Shown: one piece after another, positions 12,215 to 23,287 of the stretch | Numbering within the stretch: position 1 is the stretch's first letter | How the letters are laid out: each line of letters opens with the position of its first letter | Translations under genes and position numbers: made by a program | Notes under the pieces: generated by a model | The model's input: the letters and a program-made list of their open reading frames with translations, nothing else | Told to the model about the DNA's origin: nothing | Databases searched by the model: none | Assembly: GCA_003550325.1 (NCBI GenBank) | Contig: QKWP01001181.1 | Location: 42,116-106,115 of the forward strand | Direction of reading: 5' to 3' | Length of the DNA stretch: 64,000 nt | Source: Gigaspora rosea | Taxonomy: Eukaryota; Glomeromycota; Glomeromycetes; Diversisporales; Gigasporaceae

Positions 12215-13513
12215 ATTGATACCTTGAACTCGACTAAAAGTTGATATTCGCCTTAAGTCAATTCTACAACTATGATATGAATTATCAATTATACAGCTAT
12301 GATATGAATTATTTCGTCTACTTGAATTAGGAGTACTTTGTACGACTTGATTTTCAATATCTTGTTTATTTTGTGATAATAAAATTTTGTCAAAAGCTCT
12401 AAATTCTTTATAATTTTTTAAATAGTACCAAGAACAAATTGTGTCATAAATTTCAGATGAAGTAGGTCTTTTCTCAGGTTTAGGATCCCAACATCTTTGC
12501 ATTAAGTCAACAAAACAGGGTGGAGTTCCATGTATTATTTGAGGTCGAGCTCCATAATAAATTTCTGTCGCCAATTCTTCATTATATTTACGATTATGAA
12601 ATGGTAAAATTCCAGAAGTAAATATCCACATAATAATTCCAAAACTATATACGTCTGATTTAGGACTAAATAGCTTGTTTTCAAAAATTTCAGGAGCTAT
12701 GAATGGAACTACACCAAATATTTGCTTACATGTAGTAGAATCTTTATGATCAAAGGGACGTGATAATCCAAAATCAGAAACACAAGATCTATCATTATCA
12801 ATTAAAATATTTCCACAATGAAGGTCAAGATGAGTTAAACCTTCGTTATGAATAATTTTAAGGCCATTTGCAATATTAGCAAGAATTGACATTTTATCTT
12901 CAAGCCATCTCATTTGATAAAAATTTTTAGATAAATATTTTCGTAAATCACTATTTTCAGCAAATTGTATTACAAGCATATATTCCTTATCATTTTTAGA
13001 TTTATGACATTTAGTAAGGCCGTAGCAACGAATGATTGGTGATGATCCATTTTTACCATGCGCGTTATAAGAGTAAGAATTTAACTTTGTACAACATTTT
13101 ATATGCATTTGAAGCTAAAACATAGATTTATATTATAATATTTATATAACTAAACAATAATATTGTACTGTAAATATAATTACCTCTTCTAAATGTTCAG
13201 AAGAAATGCCACTTTTTAGTGCAACATGAATTCTTCCAACTCTTTTGAACCCAATTAAATCCATATAAAGTGGGCCTTGTGTCCAATAAGCACTATAAAT
13301 AGTTCCAAATCCACCATAACTGACTTTTTTGATATCTTCCAATTGTTCATATGGAATCCACTCTATAAAATCTTCTAGAATCTTTGAATTTGTTTGTGTT
13401 TCATCAATTTTTCGATTTCCACTGGTCCATTTTGTAAAATTTTTCTTAAAATATGAAGTTGCACATTCTTGACACCATGCAGTATAGTTTTTTCTTTTGC
13501 ACATGTTGGACAT
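12105..13513 (-). CDS. tyrosine-kinase-like protein kinase (three exons)
   Basis: The coding exons are 13513-13184, 13114-12223 and 12136-12105. The GT-AG introns are 69 and 86 bp, giving 417 residues. The last splice joins a phase-1 codon and puts the short final exon in frame, ending in TAG. Around residues 14-30 lies a Cys-containing lead (WCQEC...NFTKWTSGN) common to kinases of arbuscular mycorrhizal fungi, then the Gly-rich loop YGGFGTIY (66-73), VALK (Lys100), HLDLHCGN (205-212, catalytic Asp207), DFG (224-226), APE (250-252) and DVYSFG. The HRD arginine is Leu, so this is a non-RD kinase; all other catalytic residues are present, so activity is likely. It is probably a cytoplasmic signalling kinase. 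Substrate is unknown. The tail carries a duplicated NSYHSC motif. A TTTA microsatellite lies in intron 2. Confidence 0.88.
12187..12219. repeat. AAAT microsatellite in kinase intron 2
   Basis: About eight tandem AAAT units (TTTA on the gene strand) sit immediately after the 5' splice site of the last kinase intron. Intronic read-through would encode a repeated FIYL tail, which is why the unspliced frame looks longer than the spliced gene. Confidence 0.9.
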
Positions 13514-14154
13514 AAAGTAAACATATATTTACTATTCGTTCTATAAATACCAAGAAAAGATTTAAACGATAATGATAGTATAGTAGACGAAAATACAGTC
13601 TTAACAGGGCCGGCCATTATGCCAACTATATCAAAAAATCCTTTTGCTTTAATAAACCCATGCCCAGCTTCATAAAAAGATGGAAATACAACTTCCGCAA
13701 AAACAAATAATTCAAAGGTTTGAATAATTAAAATGTTCGAACCAGATGGAAATATAGTTATAAAGAAATCAGTTAAACTTATAATTATAATTAACCATAA
13801 CGTTCTTTGAAGTGAAAATAGTGAAAATCTAAAATATAAACTTTGTTGAGTAAAATCATGTATTATAACAAGCGCTATACTATATATTATTATGATACGC
13901 ATGAAAATATTTGGATGTAATATAATTAATCGTTTATGAATTAGAAATATTTCTTTTAATTTAAAAAATGCTTTTCCATAGGGAACAAAAAGAATTAAAT
14001 AGCAGTAAAAGAATATCTCATGTAAATATAAAGTATTAATACCTGAAAATAGAACCGGGGAAGAAAACGAAAATAGTATTGGAATAGCAAATCTATATGT
14101 AAGCATCGAAGTATTTTTTAATAACATCCAGTACCATATAATTATTTTAATCAT
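13514..14154 (-). CDS. possible multi-pass membrane protein
   Basis: An open frame starts at ATG 14154 and runs without stops to 13375, overlapping the kinase start in another frame. The part outside the kinase (about 213 residues) contains several strongly hydrophobic segments separated by short charged loops (KAFFKLKEIF, IHKRLII, EAGHGFIKAKG). A run this long is unusual in such AT-rich DNA. I recognise no family, and AT-driven Ile/Phe/Leu bias alone gives membrane-like translations. If real, it may end by splicing before the kinase exon (a GTAAAT lies near 13529). Alternatively the interval is simply kinase promoter. Confidence 0.3.
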
Positions 14155-14339
14155 TTTTTAAATTTTGCTATTCAAATTATACATGTTAAATATTTTTAGC
14201 AAGAATCGAGTATTTATACGTTATCTGCTGAAATAGATTTAATAAAGTGTAAGAAATTACTTGAAGTTGTAATTTTACCATAAAAAAGGTTTAACGTTGT
14301 AATAGGTATAACGGTTGTAGTGATGCGGGAGAAATTCTA

Positions 14340-14900
14340 CATATATAGGAATAATTTTGCACATGTAGAATTCTTTCTCAATACCTTCTAAACCAAATTC
14401 AATGAACTTTTTTTTCTACAAAACAATAGAATTAAAAATAAAAATTTTTACCGAATTTGATCAAGTAATTATTGAGAAATTATCACTAGAAGTTTTAAGA
14501 AAAAACATTTGAATTTATTAATAGGAACAATTTTACTGTTTTCTTTTAGGTGCCGTATTACTGGCACAAATAAGTAAAGCCGGTATTTCCCATGAGTCTT
14601 GGCAGAGTGATATCCAATTTTAGACTAGAACAAAAGCTGTATTCTTAAGTGTGAGGCGAGTGCGTGCTATAAAGATTACGTGAATTCTTTGTTTGATTAA
14701 TTTCCGGAGCAGAGCGGAGAATCTCAAGTCCAGACTCGCGTTGCTGGTGAAACTAAATAATTTCACCAGGTGAAACTGATGAGTCCGGTGCACCATGGTG
14801 TATTTTAATAATTAAATTGGTGAAACTGGTGATATTGGTGAAATTGGTGGTATTTGTGAAACTGGTGATATTGGTGATATTGGTGAAACTTGCGAACTAT
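14340..14900. repeat. younger copy of the dispersed repeat at 6890-7780
   Basis: It carries the same ordered landmarks as the copies at 6890-7780 but keeps more CpG sites (GCCGTATTACTGGC, GGCGAGTGCG). It ends with a tract of GGTGATATT and GGTGAAACT triplets (14818-14890) and is then interrupted by the MITE at 14902. Confidence 0.7.
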
Positions 14901-14901
14901 A

Positions 14902-15285
14902 CACAGGTTGAATCAATGAATATCGATACATACCGTGAGACAAGTCTCCTGGTACCCGATAGTCTACCATATATCCACCAAATACCTGTAGCATATCAGC
15001 AGCATATTGGTAGTATATAAGTAAGATTCTGGGAGGTAGTTTGATATTGGTAACATAACAGTAACATATCGATATCTTACTCTTAGCGCTCTTGACCTAA
15101 GAATAAGATATCGATATGTTACTGTTATGTTTCCAGTATCAATCTACTCCCCAGTATCTTACTTATATACTCCAAAATGCTACTGATATACTACAAGTAT
15201 TCGGCGGTTCTATAGTAGACTATCGGGTACATGCCAGGAGACTTGTCTCCTGGTGTGCACCCGATATTCATTGATTCAACCCGTG
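14902..15285. mobile_element. hairpin MITE, CAC...GTG ends, 3-bp target duplication
   Basis: The terminal repeats agree over at least 24 bp and begin CACRGGTTGAATCAATGA. ATA flanks both sides (14899-14901 and 15286-15288). The whole 384 bp folds into one long hairpin centred near 15095, with well-matched inner arms (ACAGTAACATATCGATATCT). The paralogous repeat near 7752 reads straight across the insertion point (GAACTATATAGTTGG), giving a related empty site. CAC termini with a 3-bp duplication fit the CACTA/EnSpm superfamily. No transposase is present. Confidence 0.75.
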
Positions 15286-15429
15286 ATAGTTGGTATAAAT
15301 TCACTGAATTACGGCATTATAGCATTTTATGATATAAAATGAATTATATAATATCTAATGGTCATGATGTCATGACGATATAATGCAGTAATATTCTTAT
15401 TAGAGATTGGACTTGGCGCAAATTTAAGC

Positions 15430-15827
15430 ACTGGATCACTTAAATACTTTCAGATTGCATGATCAAAGTAATTTTGAGTTACAATAATTTGGAAAGCACT
15501 ATGAATACGAGGTAAGTAGTTGATTGTAAATGTTCTGATTAATAATAAGACGTTATCCGGCAGTTTACTATGGTTGCCTGCCCAATATGTTATTATCAGG
15601 CAAAGATGATAAGTTGCCAGATAAACATTAATTATATTCATAGAGTAATTCAATCGATAAGAAATTAAGAATTCTTATTGCCTGATCAAATAACTTTATT
15701 TACACAGAATGAAGAATATAACTTATGGGATCTCCGCTTGCTATCATATTTAGACTCTAAAGAATATCTCATCAAAAATAACCGTTCACTTTACACTTTA
15801 TAACAAATTCCATACCTATGGCTAGTG
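15430..15827. repeat. dispersed repeat, paired with 8480-8880
   Basis: This is the second copy of the block described at 8480-8880. It retains a CCGG missing from the first and again leads directly into a GTGCTTGGATCCGG element. Confidence 0.65.
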
Positions 15828-16335
15828 CTTGGATCCGGATATTAAACCGGATATCCGGATAGATGTCCTAATCCGAATTTATATCCGGATATATGTTAGT
15901 TATCCGGTTTATAATCCGAATTGTATATTATCATAAATTCTGGGACACCTAAAAATTTTCTCATTTCACGGAATTTTTTGTTTCGTCAGGTAAATTACCT
16001 AACTCACCGGAAACTACATCTCTATCTCCAGACTGAAGGTTCGAAAATAGCGATGTAATTTCCGGAGAGTTAAGTAATTTAGCGGACGAAAAGAAAAGAT
16101 TCAGGAAATGAGAAAATTTTCAGGTATTCCAGAATTTATGATAAATGCTGTAGCTGTAATTCTAATTTTTTTTTTTATTAAATGATGCCAGTCAAAATTG
16201 AAAAACTTAAAATGTTGGACAGTATTAAATTATGTTATTCAACATGTCGAAAATTTAAATCATACTAATGTGATCTATGAATAATAAAATTTTTATACGA
16301 GTAACACTATATATTCCATATACTATGTGAATCAA
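15828..16335. mobile_element. GTGCTTGGATCCGG element, right end missing
   Basis: The left end and the internal hairpin (about 15945-16140) are present, and similarity to 8898-9430 runs to GTGAATCAAATTA and stops there. CpG-rich words (CCGGATATCCGGATAG, CACCGGAAAC, AATAGCGATG) are kept, so this is the least decayed of the copies in the window. Confidence 0.65.
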
Positions 16336-16446
16336 ATTATGGCGGTTTGCAGAAAGGTGTGACCCCATGATTTTCATGATTATGATGCGGAGAATCTTTG
16401 AGATTCTAAATAGGGAATCTAAATTTAAGAATCATTAAAAATCCGT

Positions 16447-16883
16447 AACATATGCTCCGATTTTTTGAATTTATAAAAAAAGCTTATTTTTTAAAACTTT
16501 AAAGCTATATAATTTTTGATCTACTAGTCCATTTTAAATGATTTTACTACCAAAATGTTCATCTCTTTGAGACGATTCCAACAAGCCCAAAATTATAAAA
16601 ATCCAATCACAGGGTCATGAGAAAATGCATTTCAAATAGGTAATGTACCTGAAATTTTGATCTATATCAAACCAATTTCAGGTGTGTCACCTATTTGATA
16701 GCACATTTTCTTATGCCTCTGTGATTGGACTTTTATAATTTTTAGCTCATTGGAATCGTCTTAAAGAGATGAACAGTTTGGTAGTAAAATTATTTAAAAT
16801 GGTTCAGTAGATCAAAAATTATTTAGCTTTAAAGGTTTAAAAAATAAGCTTTTTTTATAAATTCAAAAAATTGGAGCATATGA
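16447..16883. mobile_element. hairpin MITE, family shared with 51725-52165
   Basis: CATATGCTCCGATTTTTTGA at the left is mirrored by the right end, and the arms (AAAATGTTCATCTCTTTGAG and complement) pair through to a centre near 16665. There is no coding sequence. From 16890 to 17600 the sequence is AT-rich; the short frames on either strand are not convincing as genes. Confidence 0.75.
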
Positions 16884-17799
16884 AAAATTATATAATTATT
16901 TGATCAGTGATTACATAACTAATACAGTAATATACATATAATAAATAACCCACATTCATGTCACTTCGATTAAAAATTTTATGTTGTCCAGGTATTTGTT
17001 TCCGTGGATTTGTTATGGTTCCCTATTTTTTATATAATCGTAACACTTTCTTTACCAAACCCAGAGACTTTTTCCATTATCACTTTATTGAGTTTGTAAG
17101 CGAGATTTCATTAGGCTTGTCAGTGTCTATTTCACGACTTCAATTTTTTAAGTAGCGAATATTTTCTAACAATTTTCAAAGAATGCTGTGTTGAATCAAG
17201 TTATCTGATTGGCATCATTTGTATCCGTTACTTTGGATGAACTAACCACATATGCCACTAAATTATTAGGTTCTTTTGAATTAAAAATGTTCGCCTTTAT
17301 TAATATAAAGAAGATTCATAATTTGCAATATTGAATAATTATTATAATATAAAAAAACTATATGCCATTTCAAGTCATCACTATACGCAGGAGGCATCAT
17401 GATATTTATTGAATTAAAATATAAATACAGAAATATAATATAATGATTATACATGTATGATAATAAAGGAAAACATAAAGTGAATATTAAATTTTTACTA
17501 TATATCATGTAATTTATTATATTTCAAAATACCGATCATCAATGTCTGTATATAAAAATCTTTAAAATTCTCCAAGAATCGACAAATCAGCTGATTTCAT
17601 TAAAGCCAGGTACCTTACAAAATTTTCTGATGATCGATGATTATCAGGAAATCATGGAATGTATTTATTTAATCCATAATTTTTTTTTTATTAATTTATA
17701 AAATCTTTTTTAACTAAAAAAATCCCTTTTTTCTAATAATAAATAAGAGTTGTCACACTGGTTTGTGAACAAAGCCGCCAACACATTTTTTTTGACAGT

Positions 17800-17801
<2 letters not shown>

Positions 17802-17840
<39 letters not shown>
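17802..17840 (+). repeat. poly-T run of 39 bases
   Basis: An uninterrupted homopolymer lies just inside the left terminal repeat of the MULE; the right terminal repeat has a 16-base poly-A (28728-28743) at the mirrored place. Confidence 0.95.
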
Positions 17841-17844
<4 letters not shown>

Positions 17845-17936
17845 AAGGCACTGTGCTTTTTTTTGAATAGATTCATTTTTTTTTTATAATAAAATCAGTC
17901 TTATACACTTTTTTCTTTTACGATATTGACCATAAA

Positions 17937-19460
17937 ATGGAGATTAACAATGCTGAAGACCAAGAAAATCTGGACAATATAATCGAACTTTTAGAAAGCG
18001 ATAAAGAAAATTTGGATGCATCTGAAAGTAATGTACGTATGACTTTGATTTTTAATAGCAGATAGTTTAAATGAGTTGTTATACTTACAATATTTAAAAT
18101 ATATAGGTTGCATTTGTAAGCAATGAAATTAAATTACATAGTTCGTCGCAACTTACCCCTAATGAAAGGTGCGCTCTTCTTTATAATGTTGGCCAACCAT
18201 TTGAGGTTTTGTTAGAAAATTTCAATAATCAATGGTGGCCCTTGTCACTAATGTTTGGACAAGGTATAGTTCAAAAAATCACGCTCATGATAATCAGTCA
18301 ACTACTTACATATGCGGTTTGCTAAGCATAATTTATCAAGTACACGTAAGGAAGGAGTGCCAAGCGAAAAAAGGCGAAAAGTGAAGGTCTGATCACCAGA
18401 TATGTGTAATGCAAAGATTAGAGTTTTGCGTCTTGTTACAAAATAGCAAGTATATATCGATCGATTTCTAGCTAGCTCTGATCATACCCATAACATTGAA
18501 GAAAGTGAGAAGTAGAAACGTTTGCAGTATATTCGGGACTTAGTAGAGAAAGAGGCAGTTAAGAGTTATCCCCACTAGTAATTGTTAATGCAATTAAAGA
18601 GTATGCGACTAAAAAATTAGATCTTAGTGATAGTATTAGAGAGTTAAGACGAAAAGAAGTTTATAATATTTAAAGTAAAGTTCATGAACTCCAAAATGTA
18701 TATTTTAAGAGTAATGAAAGTATGGAGTTGGATATTAAAGAATCGATTGTTTTTTTACAAAGCAAGGAGTATTTAGTAGAATGTTATGAAGTTACCTATT
18801 GATTAACTCATGGCTTTGTCTTTGTGCACCCCAATCAACTTGAAAAACTTTCGTGCTTTGGGTGGTTAACGTTAATGGATTCGACTTATAAAAAAAATAA
18901 ATATGATTGGCAGTTATTTACACTGTATATTTAGGACAACCATAGTTCTTGGGATGTAAAAGCGCACTTTTTAGTAAGTAATGAAGATAGTGATACAGTA
19001 GCAGAGGCCTTACATATCATTTAGCAATTAAATGGTTCCTAGAAACCTTGATACTTTCTTACTGATCAAAGCAATGTAGAAGCTATTGCAATTTCTATGG
19101 CTTTCCCAGATTTAAAAAGGGCAAACAGGAGTGCGCTGTTATTTTTTGCACTGTCTATGTAATGCGCACATGGATAACTAAAATTTATGATATAAAGGCT
19201 TGAAGTAAGATGACCCAAGCAATGCATAAACCCACAAAAATTGGTTGTAAAGAACTTATTAATGAAGCACTTAACAAATGTCAAATACCTGCTGCTAAAC
19301 AATATATATCATAGATAGAATTACAAAAAAAACACAAATCAGTAGGCCCTTTGGGCCTGTTAACATTCTTCCATACTTTTACAAATAACATCAACAAATG
19401 CTATTGAATCGTACTATAGTGAACTAAAAAGCACGACCGTTTTTCATCATGGATTGATAG
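17937..19460 (+). pseudogene. MULE transposase, N-terminal and catalytic part
   Basis: ATG 17937 opens an acidic 32-codon exon, followed by a 74-bp intron (18033-18106, GTACGT...ATATAG) and a continuation in frame. Recognisable pieces then follow in shifting frames: a basic zinc-binding-like region with CNAKIRVLRLV and DHTHNIEESEK, then EYATKKLDLSDSIRELRRKEV, and the MULE DDE core with GWLTLMDSTYK, KNKYDWQLFTLYI, WDVKAHFLVSNEDSDTVAEA and YFLTDQSNVEA. Next comes FCTVYVMRTW, where a His expected after the Cys is Tyr, and lastly LLQITSTNAIESYYSELK. There are several frameshifts and about ten in-frame stops, many explicable as TGG to TAG or CGA to TGA. The gene is dead. It stops at a GT donor (19461) where the satellite DNA begins. 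Confidence 0.85.
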
Positions 19461-20565
19461 GTAGTCATTCATTTAAATAAAATAATGTTTTCTTTTTCTT
19501 TATTTTTTTTTAAAAAAAAATTGGATAATACATTTGTATTAAAAAATTATTGTATAAATACATAAAAAAATTACTTTTAAATAAAATCATTGTTGATTAA
19601 TCAATTAATTTGATATTTTCGAATTTAATTTGAAATCTTATAATACTAAGTGACAACTGTAATCTGGCAATTTGTCTTTTGATTGGATAACTCAGAACAT
19701 GTGCACATTATGGCATTCTGATGTAATCCACAGATCTATACACCTAAAAAATACTACTAAATGATAACTATAATCAGGCATTTATTCTTTTAATTGGATA
19801 ACTCAGAACACGTGTGTATTATGTATTTTGATGTAATCTACACCCTAAAGCAAATTCATCTGTTTAAACATTTTTGATTTTGATGTGTTAATAGTGATAA
19901 CGAGTTAAGCTTACATTAAATATTTTTAATTAATCATCTTAAGAAAACATGACCATTGTGTGGGAAACTTATTTTTACATGCGATTGTATTAATAGTGAC
20001 GATGATTAAGCTTATGTTTAAATATTTTTAATTGGTCATCTTCAGAAAACATGACCATTGTATGAGAAAACTTATTTTTACATGCGATTGTGTTAATAGT
20101 GACAACGATTAAGCTTATATTAAATATTTTTTTAATTGGTCTTCTTCAGAAAAGTAACTGGTTTGTGGGAAAACTTATTTTTACATACGTACATATGTAC
20201 AATTTATAATAACAAAGTGAACTTACAACCGTAATCTGGCAATTTGTCTTTTGATTGGATAACTCAGAACATGTGTACATTATAACATTTTGATGTAATC
20301 TACAAATCTACACACCTAAAACACTACTAAATAATAACCATAATCAGGTATTTATTCTTTTGATTGGATAACTCGAAACATATGTGTATTATGTCATTTC
20401 GATGTAATCTACACTCTAAAACAAATTCATCTGTTTAAACATTTTTGATTTTGATGTATTAATAGTGACGACAAATTAAGCTTACATTAAATATTTTTAA
20501 TTGGTCATCTTAAGAAAACGTGATCATTGTGTGGGAAAACTGATTTTTATATACGATTGTGTTAA

Positions 20566-20731
20566 GGGGCATACCATTTATTATGTAATTTTTACCATAG
20601 ATACATTGTCAGAGATAGTGATCACGTCTATATATTATATTAATCAATTAGAATTAGATAAAATGATCATACCATACATGGGGGAGGTGGCTACTAAGTA
20701 AAAAATATATTACATAATAAATGGCATGCCC
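20566..20731. mobile_element. TTAA-flanked MITE, copy 1 (166 bp)
   Basis: The ends GGGGCATACCATTTATTATG and CATAATAAATGGCATGCCC are inverted and flanked by TTAA on both sides (20562-20565, 20732-20735). Empty satellite units read GTGTTAATAGTG across the site, confirming the TTAA duplication. TTAA targeting is typical of the piggyBac superfamily. No coding capacity. Confidence 0.85.
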
Positions 20732-21317
20732 TTAATAGTGACGATAATTAAGCTTACGTTTAAATATTTTTAATTGGTCATCTTCAGAAAATGTGACCAT
20801 TGTATGGTAAAACTTATTTTTACATGTGATTGCGTTAATAGTGACAACAATTAAGCTTACATTAAATATTTTTTAATTGGTCATCTTCAGAAAAGTAACC
20901 AGTTTGTGGAAAAACTTATTTTTATATACGTATCATATGTACAATTTATAATAATTTATAATAACAGAGTAAACTTACAACCGTAATCTGGCAATTTGTC
21001 TTTTGATTGGATAACTCAGAACATGTGCACATTATGACATTCTGATAAAATCTACAGAGCTACACGCCTAAAATACTACTAAATAATAACTGTAATCAGG
21101 TATTTATTATTTTGATTGGATAACTCGAAATATATACGTATTATGTCATTTCAATGTAATTTACACTCTAAAACAAATTCATCTGTTTAAACATTTTTGA
21201 TTTTGATGTATTAATAGTGACGACAAATTAAGCTTACATTAAATATTTTTAATTGGTCATCTTAAGAAAACGTGATCATTGTGTGGGAAAACTGATTTTT
21301 ATATACGATTGTGTTAA

Positions 21318-22009
21318 GGGGCATACCATTTATTGTGACGGCTGATGCTGATTTTGGCTGATGTTGAATATCATGTGACATTTTGGTCCGGAAATTGCAG
21401 ATCGGAAAATTTCAAAACAAACATTTGTTCTGCCATAAATCGGTTATAACTCAAAAATCTGCATAAGAAACAACCATTAGTGTTCTAACAAAAAGTTTTC
21501 CTTGAACAATTTTGCTAATACACCTACTAACATTTAAACTAACCCTAACCCTAACTTAAACGAAGATAAGTTCAATGACTACCTCAGTATCATCATCAAA
21601 AACCACGTGACCAATGAATAAATTCTTTAAGTTTTTGTTTATGTTAGGGTTAGTGTCTAGAATTTAGAAGGTTAGAAGGTTATATAGTAAACTTGTTTGT
21701 GAAAAATTTTTGTTAGTGCACGAAATGCAGTTTCTTATGCAAAACTTTGATTTTTAACAAATGATGTTTGTTTTGAAATTTTCCGATCTGCAATTTCCGG
21801 ACCAAAATGTCATGTGATATTCAGCATCAGCCAAAATCAGCATCAGCCGTCACATTTATTATGTAATTTTTACCATAGATACATTGTCAGAGATAGTGAT
21901 CACGTCTATATATTATATTAATCAATTAGAATTAGATAAAATGATCATACCATACATGGGGGAGGTGGCTACTAAGTAAAAAATATATTACATAATAAAT
22001 GGCATGCCC
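21318..22009. mobile_element. TTAA-flanked MITE, copy 2, carrying a nested MITE
   Basis: This is the same element as 20566-20731 but interrupted after its first 17 bp by the 519-bp element at 21335-21853. TTAA flanks are at 21314-21317 and 22010-22013. Confidence 0.85.
21335..21853. mobile_element. 519-bp palindromic MITE, copy 1
   Basis: The terminal repeats of about 90 bp begin GTGACGGCTGATGCTGATTT and are duplicated in inverse at the right end. The 7-bp target duplication ATTTATT flanks it (21328-21334, 21854-21860). The uninterrupted host element at 20566 reads CCATTTATTATG at this point, a true empty site. The core has CTAACCCTAACCCTAA and its near-complement GTTAGGGTTAG. The superfamily is uncertain (hAT or MULE-like by size of duplication). 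Confidence 0.85.
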
Positions 22010-22595
22010 TTAATAGTGACGATAATTAAGCTTACGTTTAAATATTTTTAATTGGTCATCTTCAGAAAATGTGACCATTGTATGGTAAAACTTATTTTTA
22101 CATGTGACTGCGTTAATAGTGACAACAATTAAGCTTACATTAAATATTTTTTAATTGGTCATCTTCAGAAAAGTAACCAGTTTGTGGAAAAACTTATTTT
22201 TATATACGTATCATATGTACAATTTATAATAATTTATAATAACAGAGTAAACTTACAACCGTAATCTGGCAATTTGTCTTTTGATTGGATAACTCAGAAC
22301 ATGTGCACATTATGACATTCTGATAAAATCTACAGAGCTACACGCCTAAAATACTACTAAATAATAACTGTAATCAGGTATTTATTATTTTGATTGGATA
22401 ACTCGAAATATATACGTATTATGTCATTTCAATGTAATTTACACTCTAAAACAAATTCATCTGTTTAAACATTTTTGATTTTGATGTATTAATAGTGACG
22501 ACAAATTAAGCTTACATTAAATATTTTTAATTGGTCATCTTAAGAAAACGTGATCATTGTGTGGGAAAACTGATTTTTATATACGATTGTGTTAA

Positions 22596-23287
22596 GGGGC
22601 ATACCATTTATTGTGACGGCTGATGCTGATTTTGGCTGATGTTGAATATCATGTGACATTTTGGTCCGGAAATTGCAGATCGGAAAATTTCAAAACAAAC
22701 ATTCGTTCTGCCATAAATCGGTTATAACTCAAAAATCTGCATAAGAAACAACCATTAGTGTTCTAACAAAAAGCTTTCCTTGAACAATTTTGCTAATACA
22801 CCTACTAACATTTAAACTAACCCTAACCCTAACTTAAACGAAGATAAGTTCAATGACTACCTCAGTATCATCATCAAAAACCACGTGACCAATGAATAAA
22901 TTCTTTAAGTTTTTGTTTATGTTAGGGTTAGTGTCTAGAATTTAGAAGGTTAGAAGGTTATATAGTAAACTTGTTTGTGAAAAATTTTTGTTAGTGCACG
23001 AAATGCAGTTTCTTATGCAAAACTTTGATTTTTAACAAATGATGTTTGTTTTGAAATTTTCCGATCTGCAATTTCCGGACCAAAATGTCATGTGATATTC
23101 AGCATCAGCCAAAATCAGCATCAGCTGTCACATTTATTATGTAATTTTTACCATAGATACATTGTCAGAGATAGTGATCACGTCTATATATTATATTAAT
23201 CAATTAGAATTAGATAAAATGATCATACCATACATGGGGGAGGTGGCTACTAAGTAAAAAATATATTACATAATAAATGGCATGCCC
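22596..23287. mobile_element. TTAA-flanked MITE, copy 3, carrying a nested MITE
   Basis: Almost identical to 21318-22009 at an offset of 1278 bp. TTAA flanks are at 22592-22595 and 23288-23291. It is a passenger in the local tandem duplication, not a new insertion. Confidence 0.85.
22613..23131. mobile_element. 519-bp palindromic MITE, copy 2
   Basis: Differs from 21335-21853 by only a few substitutions, for example CTGTCAC instead of CCGTCAC at the right terminus and CATTCGTT for CATTTGTT inside. It has the same flanks, so it arose by the 1278-bp duplication. Confidence 0.85.

Noticed and set aside
14812..15020. Low-complexity frames (repeated Val-Lys-Leu or Ser-Pro-Ile)
   Set aside because: Translation of the GGTGATATT triplet repeat running into a MITE; the same repeat in the paralogues is not open.
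20501..20701. 66-codon frame in the satellite
   Set aside because: It lies inside the 166-bp TTAA MITE and its flank; copies carrying the nested MITE break it, and it has no protein-like features.
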